A stretch of DNA of 64,000 nucleotides from Paenibacillus jilunlii. Its GTDB lineage: Bacteria > Bacillota > Bacilli > Paenibacillales > Paenibacillaceae. The DNA lies in the NCBI RefSeq assembly GCF_900102965.1, contig NZ_FNGM01000002.1:114559-178558 (forward strand), in the 5' to 3' direction. Under the pieces are notes generated by a model, which ran no database searches, was not told the DNA's origin, and worked only from the letters and a program-made list of their open reading frames with translations. A program made the translations under genes and the position numbers. Shown here in pieces: positions 52,718-61,433 of this stretch; positions within the stretch are counted from its first letter, which is position 1; each line of letters opens with the position of its first letter.

Positions 52718-54559
52718 TTGTTCCGACGGATAAACAGCAGCTTCTTGCACAACAGGGGACACTTGTACTCCTTAATCATATGCTTAATCGGGCTAGGCTT
52801 GTTTGTTATTTACAGTAATGGTTCGTTTCTGCATTTCTCATCTTCCGCCTGGGGCTGGATTACCGCCATGGCGGGAGCGGCCGTGATCCTGACCGTCTTC
52901 ACCTTTCAGCTTCCTCCACAAGGAAACGGATTGTCACTTGACTCCTCCGTTTATTTAGCCTGCATTTTTATTTTTGGCCTCCCCTTTACCCTTATGGTAC
53001 TGCTGCTTAGCTCCCTGGTGCTGCTGTTCCTGGAATGGGGCAGTACGGTGTGGTGGAAGCACATCAATAATTTTGCCGTCTATTGCATCATGGTTGCTTC
53101 TGCTTCGTCTGCCTTCACCGCGCTGGGGGGTGTGCAGGGACCGCTGCTCAGCAGCCGCCTGGAAGCTTATGTAAGCGCTATGGCTGTATATTTTATTCTC
53201 AACACACTGCTGATCGGCTTCTATTATTACGTTGTTTTCCACAAAAATCTGTACAATACCCTCAAAGGAATGCTTACTGACACCATCCTCGCCTATGCCT
53301 GTACGCTGGTGCTGTCGCTGGTCTTGACGATTCTGCTGTACCACAACCACATGGTTGGCCTGGGACTGTTCCTGTGCCTCAGCATTCTCATTTCCTATTC
53401 CTTTAGACGGCTGTTCAGCATGTACCGTGACATTGAGGAACGCTCCAACCGTGACCCGCGAACGGGGCTGTTTAACCATAGTTATTTTGAGCATGCGCTG
53501 GAGGAGGAGATGGGCAGCTCGAAGATCAGCGGCACCGCCCTCTCCCTGGCAATGATCGATATCGATGATTTCAAAAAGTACAATGATCACTTCGGCCATC
53601 TCAAGGGCGACGGGCTGATCGTTTTTTTGGCGGAGCTGCTGAAGAGGGAGACGAAGAACACGAACATTATTGTGTCCCGCTACGGCGGGGAAGAATTCAC
53701 ACTGCTGATGCCGGGCTACGATGCTGCAGCGGCCAGAAATTTCATCGAGTCCCTGCGCAAAACCCTTAACCATTCCCGTTTTGAAGGGAGTGAAATTTTT
53801 CCCCAGGGCTGTCTGGCCTTCTCTGCCGGCATCGCCGCGTACCAGCCGGATGTCCATTTCAAATCAGAGCTTGTGGACCATGCCGACCAGGCGCTCTATT
53901 ATGCCAAAAAACAAGGCAAAAACCTCGTTCATACCTATGGCAGCCAGTCGCTGCAGGAGCGGGATGTTGATTTCAGCCAGGATGTCCGCGATATTGAGCA
54001 GCAGCTGAACCTGTTTATGTACAAGGATCTGGAAACCTTCAAGCATTCCAAACGCGTCTTCCGCTATGCGATGGACATCAGCGAGCTGCTGAATCTGGAC
54101 ACCCTCTCCAAAAGACAGTTTACCCTTGGCGCACTCATTCATGACATCGGCAAGCTGGAGATTCCCTGGGGGATTCTGAATAAAAAGGACAAGCTGTCGC
54201 TGGAGGAATGGGAAATGGTCAAATGGCATGTCATCTGGGGCAAGGAAATGGCGCTGACCAACGAAAAATTCAGAGATTTGGCCCCCTATATCGAGCTGCA
54301 TCACGAACGCTATGACGGCAAAGGTTATCCCTATGGCTTCAAAGGCGAAGAAATCCCCCGGTTATGCCGCATGCTGACCATTATCGACTCCTTCGACGCG
54401 ATGACCACCGAACGTCCCTATCAGCCGACCAAATCGTTCAAAGAAGCCATTGTTGAGCTTCGTGCCTGTGCCGGAAGCCAGTTCGACCCTGAGCTAACCG
54501 AACTTTTCATCCGATATATTGAAAGAAAAGAGGTGTGCGGGAGCGAAACGGCAATCTAG
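52718..54559 (+). CDS. Membrane GGDEF / HD-GYP cyclic-di-GMP protein
   Basis: A 613-residue protein with about six membrane helices in the first 220 residues. Then a GGDEF domain with DIDDFKKYNDHFGH and intact GGEEF (323-327), predicted diguanylate cyclase. The C-terminal HD-GYP domain has HDIGK with His475-Asp476, and HHERYDGKGYP from 528, a predicted c-di-GMP phosphodiesterase. Both active sites look intact, so one protein could make and break the messenger. The TTG start at 52718 lies six bases after GAGGAGGGG; the open frame back to 52430 overlaps csoR and has no site. Divergent from csoR. Confidence 0.9.
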   Translation: MFRRINSSFLHNRGHLYSLIICLIGLGLFVIYSNGSFLHFSSSAWGWITAMAGAAVILTVFTFQLPPQGNGLSLDSSVYLACIFIFGLPFTLMVLLLSSLVLLFLEWGSTVWWKHINNFAVYCIMVASASSAFTALGGVQGPLLSSRLEAYVSAMAVYFILNTLLIGFYYYVVFHKNLYNTLKGMLTDTILAYACTLVLSLVLTILLYHNHMVGLGLFLCLSILISYSFRRLFSMYRDIEERSNRDPRTGLFNHSYFEHALEEEMGSSKISGTALSLAMIDIDDFKKYNDHFGHLKGDGLIVFLAELLKRETKNTNIIVSRYGGEEFTLLMPGYDAAAARNFIESLRKTLNHSRFEGSEIFPQGCLAFSAGIAAYQPDVHFKSELVDHADQALYYAKKQGKNLVHTYGSQSLQERDVDFSQDVRDIEQQLNLFMYKDLETFKHSKRVFRYAMDISELLNLDTLSKRQFTLGALIHDIGKLEIPWGILNKKDKLSLEEWEMVKWHVIWGKEMALTNEKFRDLAPYIELHHERYDGKGYPYGFKGEEIPRLCRMLTIIDSFDAMTTERPYQPTKSFKEAIVELRACAGSQFDPELTELFIRYIERKEVCGSETAI

Positions 54560-54704
54560 GAGAAGCGGTTATGATTCCGCCGCATTATTGGAATACTTAG
54601 TTCTACTGCCGTTCTTCCCTATGGGCGGCGGTTTTTTGTGTTTTCCTCTGATTGACAGTCATCTGGACAGCAGAAAATCTGTTAAATTTTTTAGAAAATA
54701 ATGC

Positions 54705-54733
54705 TTGCCACCCTATTCAAATTTGACTATAAT
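54705..54733 (+). promoter_or_regulatory. Promoter of the MFS/PadR operon
   Basis: TTGCCA (54705-54710), 17 bp, TATAAT (54728-54733), ahead of the start at 54772. Confidence 0.75.
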
Positions 54734-54771
54734 GAGGCTCACGAAACTTTTTCAGAAGGAGTCTGCAAAGC

Positions 54772-56292
54772 ATGCATAGTAAAGAAAGTAACCTTAAGCT
54801 TGTAGTTGTCGGCCTGCTGCTGGGTATCCTTATGTCCGCTATGGACAATACCATTGTAGCTTCAGCTATGGGCACCATCGTTTCCGATCTGGGCGGACTC
54901 GATAAAATCGTCTGGGTGACCTCGGCCTATATGGTCATGGTAATGGCCGGAACGCCAATCTTCGGCAAGCTGTCCGATATGTATGGCCGGAAGCGGTTTT
55001 TTATCTTTGGCCTGATTGTATTCCTGGTTGGCTCCGCCCTGTGCGGAACGGCAGCCAGCATCACCCAGCTCAGTATCTACCGGGCGATTCAAGGGATTGG
55101 CGGAGGCGCGCTTATGCCGATTGCCTTCACCATTATGTTCGATATCTATCCCCCGGAAAAAAGAGGCAAGCTGACCGGACTCTTCGGCGCCGTCTTTGGT
55201 ATTTCCAGCGTGTTAGGTCCTCTTCTCGGCGCTTACATTACCGACTATATTGGCTGGCAGTGGGTGTTCTATATCAACCTGCCCATTGGCGTTGTCGCAT
55301 TTATTCTGATCACCCTGTCCTACAAGGAATCCGTCTCCCACGCCAAGCAGCGCATTGACTGGGGCGGCGCCTTCACGCTGGTGGGGGCAGTGATCTGCCT
55401 GATGTTTGCCCTGGAGCTGGGCGGCAATCAATATGCCTGGGATTCAGCGCAAATTCTCGGCTTGTTCGGCGGCTTTGCCGTGCTGCTGATTGCGTTCCTG
55501 TTCATTGAACGGGTGGCGCCTGAGGCGGTCATTTCCTTTGCCATGTTCCGCAACCGGCTGTTCGCCACCAGCAGTATCCTGGGGCTGTTCTATGGCTCTG
55601 CTTTTATTGTTGCCACAGTTTACATCCCGATTTACGTGCAGGGGGTATACGGCGGCTCCGCGACCAACTCAGGTCTTGTTCTCATGCCCATGATGATCGG
55701 GTCGGTCATCGGCAGCCAGACCGGAGGACTGCTGACCACCAAGACCAGCTTCCGCAACATCATGCTGCTGTCGGCTGTCTGCTTTGTGGCCGGGGTATTC
55801 TCCTTGAGCACGCTGGCCCCGGATACCTCCCGGCTGATGCTGAATATGTTCATGGCGCTGACGGGCTTTGGCGTAGGCTTCTCCTTCTCCGTGCTCAGCA
55901 TGTCCTCGATCCATCATTTCGACATGCGCCAGCGCGGCTCCGCCACTTCGACCAGCACCTTCATGCGGTCGCTGGGCATGACGCTAGGCATTACGATCTT
56001 TGGCATTATTCAGCGCAACAGCTTCACGAATGGGCTAAGCGAAGCCTTCGGCGCAGGTGCCGAAACCTCGTCGTTCGGTGATCCGCGCGCGGCCCTGACT
56101 CCTGAAGCCAGAGCCCAGATTCCGGCTCCCGTGCTGGAGAAAATCACCGATGCGCTGTCCGGCTCGATTGCCCATACCTTTTTGTGGGCGCTGGTTCCCG
56201 CTGTGCTGGGATTTGTGTTTGTCCTTCTGATGCCGGGCGACCGTCTTACCGATCACAGCAAAAAACAGCAGCCGGCCGGTGGGCAGAGGTAA
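54772..56292 (+). CDS. MFS transporter, DHA2 (14-helix) drug exporter family
   Basis: A 506-residue, 14-helix proton antiporter of the EmrB/QacA group. Motif D1 LMSAMDNTIVASAMGTI is in TM1, motif A GKLSDMYGRKRFF between TM2 and TM3, and antiporter motif C-like GPLLGAYITDYIGWQWVFY in TM5. AAGGAG lies ten bases before the ATG. A PadR regulator follows five bases after its stop. The pair is a typical self-regulated drug-efflux unit; the substrate is unknown. Confidence 0.94.
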   Translation: MHSKESNLKLVVVGLLLGILMSAMDNTIVASAMGTIVSDLGGLDKIVWVTSAYMVMVMAGTPIFGKLSDMYGRKRFFIFGLIVFLVGSALCGTAASITQLSIYRAIQGIGGGALMPIAFTIMFDIYPPEKRGKLTGLFGAVFGISSVLGPLLGAYITDYIGWQWVFYINLPIGVVAFILITLSYKESVSHAKQRIDWGGAFTLVGAVICLMFALELGGNQYAWDSAQILGLFGGFAVLLIAFLFIERVAPEAVISFAMFRNRLFATSSILGLFYGSAFIVATVYIPIYVQGVYGGSATNSGLVLMPMMIGSVIGSQTGGLLTTKTSFRNIMLLSAVCFVAGVFSLSTLAPDTSRLMLNMFMALTGFGVGFSFSVLSMSSIHHFDMRQRGSATSTSTFMRSLGMTLGITIFGIIQRNSFTNGLSEAFGAGAETSSFGDPRAALTPEARAQIPAPVLEKITDALSGSIAHTFLWALVPAVLGFVFVLLMPGDRLTDHSKKQQPAGGQR

Positions 56293-56297
56293 CCGCC

Positions 56298-56858
56298 ATG
56301 TCCATGAAAATGGTAATTCTCGGCCTGCTGCTGGAACGGAATATGCATCCATATGAGATTAAGCTGGTGATGAAGGAACGCGCCATGGACCAGATGATGA
56401 AGCTGCAAATGGGGTCTTTATACTATGCCGTGGACAAGCTGGCCGGGGAAGGTCACATTGAAGCCGTTGAGGTCATCCACAGCAGCGACCGGCCGGACAA
56501 GACCATCTACCGCATTACCGATAAAGGCAAAGCCCTGTTCGAGCAGCTGATTCTGCAGCAGATCAAAAAAAACGATATCTTCTACCATCCGCTCTACACC
56601 GCGCTTGCGTTCTCGCACCATATCGACCAGAGCAAGGTGGAGAAGCTGCTGGAGGAACGGATTCGTGAAACGGAGCATCGGGTGAACTATGCCTATCAGG
56701 TGTATGAGGAGCATATTGCCATTGTTCCACGCTCGGTGCTGCATGCGATGTACGGCAGATACGAGCATAGTCTAACCGAGCTGAAATGGCTGAAGCGCTT
56801 CTATGCGGATATAACCGAACGGAAGCTTAAGGATGCCGGCACACCGCTTGATCTGTGA
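56298..56858 (+). CDS. PadR family transcriptional regulator
   Basis: A 186-residue winged-helix regulator: MVILGLLLERNMHPYEIKLV and MKLQMGSLYYAVDKLAGEGH, followed by YRITDKGKALFEQL. The C-terminal helices (EERIRETEHRVNYAYQVYEE) form the dimer arm. ATG 56298 has AGAGGTAACC upstream; longer frames overlap the transporter. It likely represses the transporter operon and responds to an exported drug. Confidence 0.92.
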   Translation: MSMKMVILGLLLERNMHPYEIKLVMKERAMDQMMKLQMGSLYYAVDKLAGEGHIEAVEVIHSSDRPDKTIYRITDKGKALFEQLILQQIKKNDIFYHPLYTALAFSHHIDQSKVEKLLEERIRETEHRVNYAYQVYEEHIAIVPRSVLHAMYGRYEHSLTELKWLKRFYADITERKLKDAGTPLDL

Positions 56859-56962
56859 GCATGCCTACAATACCCCTGCCACAACCTTCATTGAAGCGGC
56901 CTTTCCGGGTGAAGTCTGGATAACATCGTTTTACACTGGAGAAAATATATTCTTAAGTTTGG

Positions 56963-56986
56963 AAAGAGGCCACAGCGGCCTCTTTC
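56963..56986 (+). terminator. Terminator-like hairpin after the padR gene
   Basis: AAAGAGGCC-ACAGC-GGCCTCTTT, 105 bp after the stop; the T-run is short (TCTTTCCTGTTT). Confidence 0.65.
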
Positions 56987-57050
56987 CTGTTTACAGGGGA
57001 GGAAATCCGTTTATTAATGAGCAAACTGCCAGAAAGCGAGGAGAAGACGC

Positions 57051-57263
57051 ATGAACAAAGACAACAAGCTCCAAGGAGACAAGCGGGACCATCCCGAGCA
57101 ATATCCCACTGAGAATCCCAGTCTGTTCGATCTGGATGAAAGTGAACGGAATGTTGATCCTATCCCGGTGGAGGATTTGAACCTGGAGAAGCAAGAGGAG
57201 AAGGACAAGGAAGGCACCAAACACCGCTCCTCCAGTGACAGGAAGTACCATACCGGATTCTGA
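57051..57263 (+). CDS. Small hydrophilic protein, unknown
   Basis: A 70-residue, highly charged and probably disordered protein (runs such as LEKQEEKDKEG). GAGGAGAAGACGC precedes the ATG, a strong site. No domain is recognised; it resembles small conserved hypothetical proteins of Paenibacillus. It lies 51 bp before the aldo/keto reductase start and may be cotranscribed. Confidence 0.6.
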   Translation: MNKDNKLQGDKRDHPEQYPTENPSLFDLDESERNVDPIPVEDLNLEKQEEKDKEGTKHRSSSDRKYHTGF

Positions 57264-57314
57264 AGATGTACAATACTCTATGAATTGCAATTTAGCCGTC
57301 ACGGAGGGATCATC

Positions 57315-58355
57315 TTGCTGAAAACGCTGCCACTAAACAAACGCGGCATCCCCGCCAGCCGCATTGCCCTCGGATGCATGGGACTTGGCGGGGGCTGGGA
57401 CCACGAACCGGTTACAGCAGAAAATGTGAAGCAGGGCCATGAGGCGGTGGAAGCCGCACTGGACATCGGCATTAACTTTTTTGACCATGCCGATATCTAC
57501 ACCCGCGGGAAAGCCGAGAAGGTATTCGGACAGATTTTCAGGGAGCGTCCGGGTCTGCGGGAAGAGATCATTCTGCAGTCCAAATGCGGAATCAAGCTAA
57601 TGGAGCCGGGCGACCGCTCCAATGTGTTCGACTTTTCCAAGGAACATATCCTGAGCAGTGTCGACGGAACCCTCACCCGCCTGGGAACGGAGTATATCGA
57701 TATTCTGCTGCTGCACCGGCCCGATCCGCTGATGGACCCCGAGGAAGTCGCCGAGGCACTGCACCAGCTCAAAGCGGCGGGAAAGGTGCGCCATTTCGGC
57801 GTCTCCAATATGAGTGCGGCCCAGATCAAGCTGCTTCAGGTCTATTGCGATGAACCCTTCATCGTTAACCAGCTGCATATGAGCCTGGCCAAAATCAGCT
57901 GGGTCGATGCCGTAATCAGTGTCAACCGGGAGCCTTGGAAGGATATCACCTTCCCGGAGGGCACCATCGAACACTGCCGGGCAGAGAACATTCAGCTTCA
58001 GGCCTGGGGGCCGCTGGCCCAGGGAATATTCAGCGGACGCCCTCTGGATGGGCAGCCGGAGAATATCGTCAATACAGCCGCCATGGTCAAGACGCTGGCG
58101 GAGGAGAAGAACACTACGCCCGAGGCGATTGTCCTCTCCTGGCTGATGAGCCATCCGGCTGCAATCCAGCCGGTGATTGGCACGGTGAATCCTGGGCGGA
58201 TCGCCGCTTGCAGGGATGCCGATAAGCTGGAGCTGTCCCGCAGGGAATGGTACGACCTGTACGTCAGCTCGCGCGGCGGCCAAGCGGCTGCGCCGTTCCC
58301 ACTGGACAGCGCAGCCGTGTTGGATTATAGATTCAGGCGGCTTAGCCACCTGTAA
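57315..58355 (+). CDS. Aldo/keto reductase
   Basis: A 346-residue NADPH-dependent TIM-barrel reductase of the YdhF-like group. INFFDHADIYTRGKAE holds the catalytic Asp and Tyr, QSKCGIK the Lys, and LLLHRPDPLMDPEEVAEAL the His. IQPVIGTVNPGRI is the phosphate-binding region of NADPH. The TTG start at 57315 is six bases after GGAGGG; an ATG at 57285 has no site. Substrates in this group are varied aldehydes or sugars. Confidence 0.9.
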   Translation: MLKTLPLNKRGIPASRIALGCMGLGGGWDHEPVTAENVKQGHEAVEAALDIGINFFDHADIYTRGKAEKVFGQIFRERPGLREEIILQSKCGIKLMEPGDRSNVFDFSKEHILSSVDGTLTRLGTEYIDILLLHRPDPLMDPEEVAEALHQLKAAGKVRHFGVSNMSAAQIKLLQVYCDEPFIVNQLHMSLAKISWVDAVISVNREPWKDITFPEGTIEHCRAENIQLQAWGPLAQGIFSGRPLDGQPENIVNTAAMVKTLAEEKNTTPEAIVLSWLMSHPAAIQPVIGTVNPGRIAACRDADKLELSRREWYDLYVSSRGGQAAAPFPLDSAAVLDYRFRRLSHL

Positions 58356-58385
58356 TCATGCCTTATCAGACGATCTCTTCCTTTG

Positions 58386-58450
58386 CCCAGTCCGCCCAGT
58401 CCCCCCAATCCTCCCAGTTCCCCCAGTTCTCCCAGTTCCCACAGTTCCCC
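58386..58450. repeat. 9-bp low-complexity tandem repeat
   Basis: About seven copies of a CCCAGTTC-C type unit (TCCCAGTTC, GCCCAGTCC variants) follow the aldo/keto reductase. No gene overlaps it. Confidence 0.75.
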
Positions 58451-58474
58451 CCTGTTAGGCTCTGCAGCAGGCCC

Positions 58475-58658
58475 AAGTGGAAAAAGTAAACCTAATTTCC
58501 CCCTCATCTTGCTTCCCCGCAAGTGCTAGGTGGAAAAAGGATAACTAATTCAGCAGTTTGCCCCCTTACCACCGAATTCGCTTAAATTAACTCTACTTTT
58601 TCCCACTATTCTCTCCTGGGGAAGCCTTTTCGTCCCCTGAAGTGGATTTATTCCACTT
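58475..58658. repeat. Intergenic 51-bp-spaced repeat element, copy 7
   Basis: Direct units at 58475 and 58527 (AAGTGGAAAAAGTAAACCTA) and inverted units at 58584 and 58640; spacing 52, 57, 56 bp. Between convergent genes; nothing else recognisable in 58659-58847. Confidence 0.8.
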
Positions 58659-58847
58659 CAATCTGTCACGGCTCCCGTCCCGTGAGCCTAAGCTTGCACG
58701 CTCCGAATTGCCGCTCCCTTCTGCCCAGGAGAATTCACAGCATAGGGGCGGTCGTGTTAACAGGGGCTTCTTTTTTCTAAATACAACTTAGCATAATAGG
58801 TTTGGTCTTTTTCTAATACCTGCTCTATTGTGCCAGTTAGCGCCCGC

Positions 58848-59585
58848 TTATCCCTGGGCCGTGGGACGAATAATAACCTCGCTCACATCAACGCCCTCCG
58901 GCTGTTCAATGGCATAAGCGATAGCACGGGCAATCGCATCCGCCGGCATCGCGATCTCATCCCGGGACTCTTCAAGCTTGGCCTTGATTTCCGGGTTTGT
59001 CATGGATTCCGCGAAGTTCGTCCGGGTCATGCCCGGCGAAATAATGGTCACGCGCAGCTTATCGCCAGCCTCCTGGCGCAGCCCTTCAGAGATGGCGCGC
59101 ACAGCAAACTTCGTTCCGGCATACACGGCCATGTTCGGCACAATGCGAAATGCTGCGGTAGAAGCCGTGTTGACGAAATGCCCGAACCCCTGCTTACGGA
59201 ACACTGGCAGCGCAGCCGCAATTCCGTACAGTACACCTTTTACATTGATATCGATCATATCCTCCCAATCCTGAACGCGCAGCTCATCAAGGGGAGATAT
59301 CGGCATCACGCCGGCATTGTTGATTAGAACATCAAGCTTGCCGTACCGCTCACAGGCCAGGTTAACTAGACCCAGCACGTCATCACGGCGTCTCACATCT
59401 GTAACTGCATATGCAGCTTCACCGCCTGAATCCGCGATGCGGGCCGCCAGCGCCTCTAAGCGTCCGGCTCCACGCGCTCCCAGCACAACCTTCGCTCCCC
59501 GCTCTGCGAGAAGGAGCGCTGCTGCCTCGCCGATCCCACTGCTTGCCCCCGTAATCGCTATAACCTTGCCTTCGATTCCTGACAT
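58848..59585 (-). CDS. Short-chain dehydrogenase/reductase (YdfG-like)
   Basis: A 245-residue classical SDR: GASSGIGEA at about 13-21, NNAGVMP near 89-95, and catalytic Ser/Tyr/Lys in NTASTAAFRI...YAGTKFAV. It is similar to NADP-dependent 3-hydroxy acid dehydrogenases (YdfG). ATG 59585 (MSGIEGKVIAITG) is chosen since homologues begin here; an in-frame ATG at 59681 with GAGGG nine bases upstream would add a 32-residue Gly/Asn-rich tail. It is divergent from an AraC regulator, which commonly controls such SDR genes. Confidence 0.92.
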   Translation of the reverse strand: MSGIEGKVIAITGASSGIGEAAALLLAERGAKVVLGARGAGRLEALAARIADSGGEAAYAVTDVRRRDDVLGLVNLACERYGKLDVLINNAGVMPISPLDELRVQDWEDMIDINVKGVLYGIAAALPVFRKQGFGHFVNTASTAAFRIVPNMAVYAGTKFAVRAISEGLRQEAGDKLRVTIISPGMTRTNFAESMTNPEIKAKLEESRDEIAMPADAIARAIAYAIEQPEGVDVSEVIIRPTAQG

Positions 59586-59857
59586 TAGATTTTTTTCTCC
59601 CTTCTCTGAGATCTGTCCGTTCTGCCCATTCATGCTTCCTGGTGAACCCGCTGCATTTCCTGCGCTACCTTCCAGCTTCATATTCCAATCCCTCTTTCGC
59701 TTGCTTATTAACCACAGTCTGCGCTGCGGCTTCCTGTCCATTATGGGGATTTTTTATGGGCCGGAGGTAGATCATTCATGTTTAATCCTTGCCTAATCCT
59801 GCCCCTGGTGGTTACACTGTGATCATCTGACTGTACGGAATGGAGGAACACAGAACC

Positions 59858-60781
59858 ATGAGCCTATCCATCATCAACCCTTCGATTTCAGAGTATCAGC
59901 ATGAACTGGCGTTACGGATTCAACGTCACACACCTTCAGATGGTGTACATCCTTCGGCGGTGCCTTCACTTTTTTTCAGACGCTCCTCTTATATGCTGGA
60001 GCCAAGGCATTCCATTAACGTTCCCTCCCTATGCATTATCGTGCAAGGCTCCAAGACAGCCACCGTAGGCACTGAAAGCTATACCTATGATCCGGCCAGC
60101 TATCTGGTCACTCCTGTTCATCTGCCCGTTATCGGTAAAATCACGGAGGCATCGCCGCAGGTGCCTTACCTCAGCCTTCAGTTGAATTTCACCCCGGAGA
60201 TCATTCTGGATATCGTCAAAGGGAACCCGCCGCAATGGGATGGAACAACAGGCCGCGGGATTATCGTGAGCAAGTCGACTCCTCCGCTGCTGGATGCCGT
60301 TCTCCGGCTGGTCAAACTTGAGGATACTCCCGGAGATATTCCAATCCTCGCACCGTTGATCACCCGTGAGGTCCTTTATAGAGTGCTGCAAGGCGAGCAG
60401 GGGGCGTCCATCACACAGTTTGCTTTTATCGGCAGCCATGCCTACCGCATCTCTGAGGCGATCCAGTTGATCAACCGCGACTATGCCAAGCCGCTTCTGA
60501 TTGAAGAACTAGCCAAGGAGGTCAACCTGAGCCCCTCAGCCCTGCACAAGCATTTCAAAAAGGTCACCGCCATGAGCCCGCTCCAGTATCAAAAGGCTAT
60601 ACGGCTGCAAGTCGCACGACGTTTGCTGCTCACAGAATTTTTGGACGCGGCTGACGCAGGTTACCGCGTCGGTTACGAGAGCCCCTCCCAGTTCAGCCGG
60701 GAATACGCACGCATGTTCGGACTCCCGCCCATCAGCGACGTTAAGCACATGCGCGACTCCATCAATGATCCGGTTACCTAA
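59858..60781 (+). CDS. AraC family transcriptional regulator (AraC_N type)
   Basis: A 307-residue regulator. The N-terminal cupin-like AraC_N domain has HSINVPSLCIIVQGSKTATV, and the C-terminal double helix-turn-helix has LIEELAKEVNLSPSALHKHF, then SPLQYQKAIRLQVARRLLL and YRVGYESPSQFSREYARMFG. ATG 59858 has GGAGGAACACAGAACC upstream; the ATG at 59840 overlaps this site. Likely controls the divergent SDR gene; the effector is unknown. Confidence 0.92.
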   Translation: MSLSIINPSISEYQHELALRIQRHTPSDGVHPSAVPSLFFRRSSYMLEPRHSINVPSLCIIVQGSKTATVGTESYTYDPASYLVTPVHLPVIGKITEASPQVPYLSLQLNFTPEIILDIVKGNPPQWDGTTGRGIIVSKSTPPLLDAVLRLVKLEDTPGDIPILAPLITREVLYRVLQGEQGASITQFAFIGSHAYRISEAIQLINRDYAKPLLIEELAKEVNLSPSALHKHFKKVTAMSPLQYQKAIRLQVARRLLLTEFLDAADAGYRVGYESPSQFSREYARMFGLPPISDVKHMRDSINDPVT

Positions 60782-60818
60782 ACCGGCTTATCTTGCCATC
60801 CGGGCCAGTGCTGGCACC

Positions 60819-61062
60819 AATCAAAGGTACTTTTACCTTTGATTCCGCCCCCTTGGCCCACTTCTGGTGAAATCAAAGGTACTTTTACCTCTCATTTGGC
60901 CCTGTCACCCACTTTTGGCTCAATCAAAGGTACTTTTACCTCTCATTTGGCCCTGTCGCTGACTTCCGGCCAAATCAAAGGTACTTTTACTTCTCATTCG
61001 GCCCTGACGCCCACTTCCGGCTAAATCAAAGGTACTTTTACCTCTCATTCGGCCCTGACGCC
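60819..61062. repeat. Tandem repeat, 51-52 bp period, five copies (family C)
   Basis: Copies start at 60819, 60871, 60922, 60973 and 61024. Core AATCAAAGGTACTTTTACCT contains the hairpin AAAGGTA-CTTT-TACCTTT; the rest of the unit (CTCATTCGGCCCTGACGCCC type) is also conserved. It lies between the AraC gene and the matrix operon control region. Confidence 0.9.
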
Positions 61063-61147
61063 TTTGGCAACTGCCTAACCCTGAACCTACTCCTCATCCA
61101 GCACCCCACGTATGTTCCTCATCAGACAGAATAGCTCGCCCCTCCAC

Positions 61148-61163
61148 GTTCTTTATTAAGAAC
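61148..61163 (+). promoter_or_regulatory. SinR-like operator 1 of the matrix operon
   Basis: GTTCTTTATTAAGAAC, an inverted pair of GTTCTT half-sites. The known SinR half-site in Bacillus is GTTCTYT, used at the tapA-sipW-tasA and eps promoters. Confidence 0.6.
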
Positions 61164-61217
61164 ATTTTGCAAAAAACAGCGATAAAAGCAGCTATCCGCA
61201 GATTATCAATGATATAC

Positions 61218-61233
61218 GATCTTTATTGCGAAC
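61218..61233 (+). promoter_or_regulatory. SinR-like operator 2 (degenerate)
   Basis: GATCTTTATTGCGAAC, differing from operator 1 at three positions, 70 bp downstream of it. Confidence 0.45.
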
Positions 61234-61296
61234 ATATAAACGAAATTAGCATTTTTCTTTTCTCTGGCCGGCAGTGTATGATTTCCTTACGAAGTC

Positions 61297-61312
61297 GTTC
61301 TTAATTAAGAAC
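61297..61312 (+). promoter_or_regulatory. SinR-like operator 3 of the matrix operon
   Basis: GTTCTTAATTAAGAAC, a perfect palindrome, 15 bp after a possible -10 hexamer (TATGAT near 61277). This position would suit repression. Confidence 0.6.
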
Positions 61313-61433
61313 GAAAATAGCGAATGAGATCCTTAGAAAGCCATGAGAGGGGGGCCCGCCTCTGTACCCCAGATCCGCCAAACGGCGTAAAAGAAAAAAC
61401 CATAAAAAAGGTCTTCGCATCCTGCAGTCTGGA

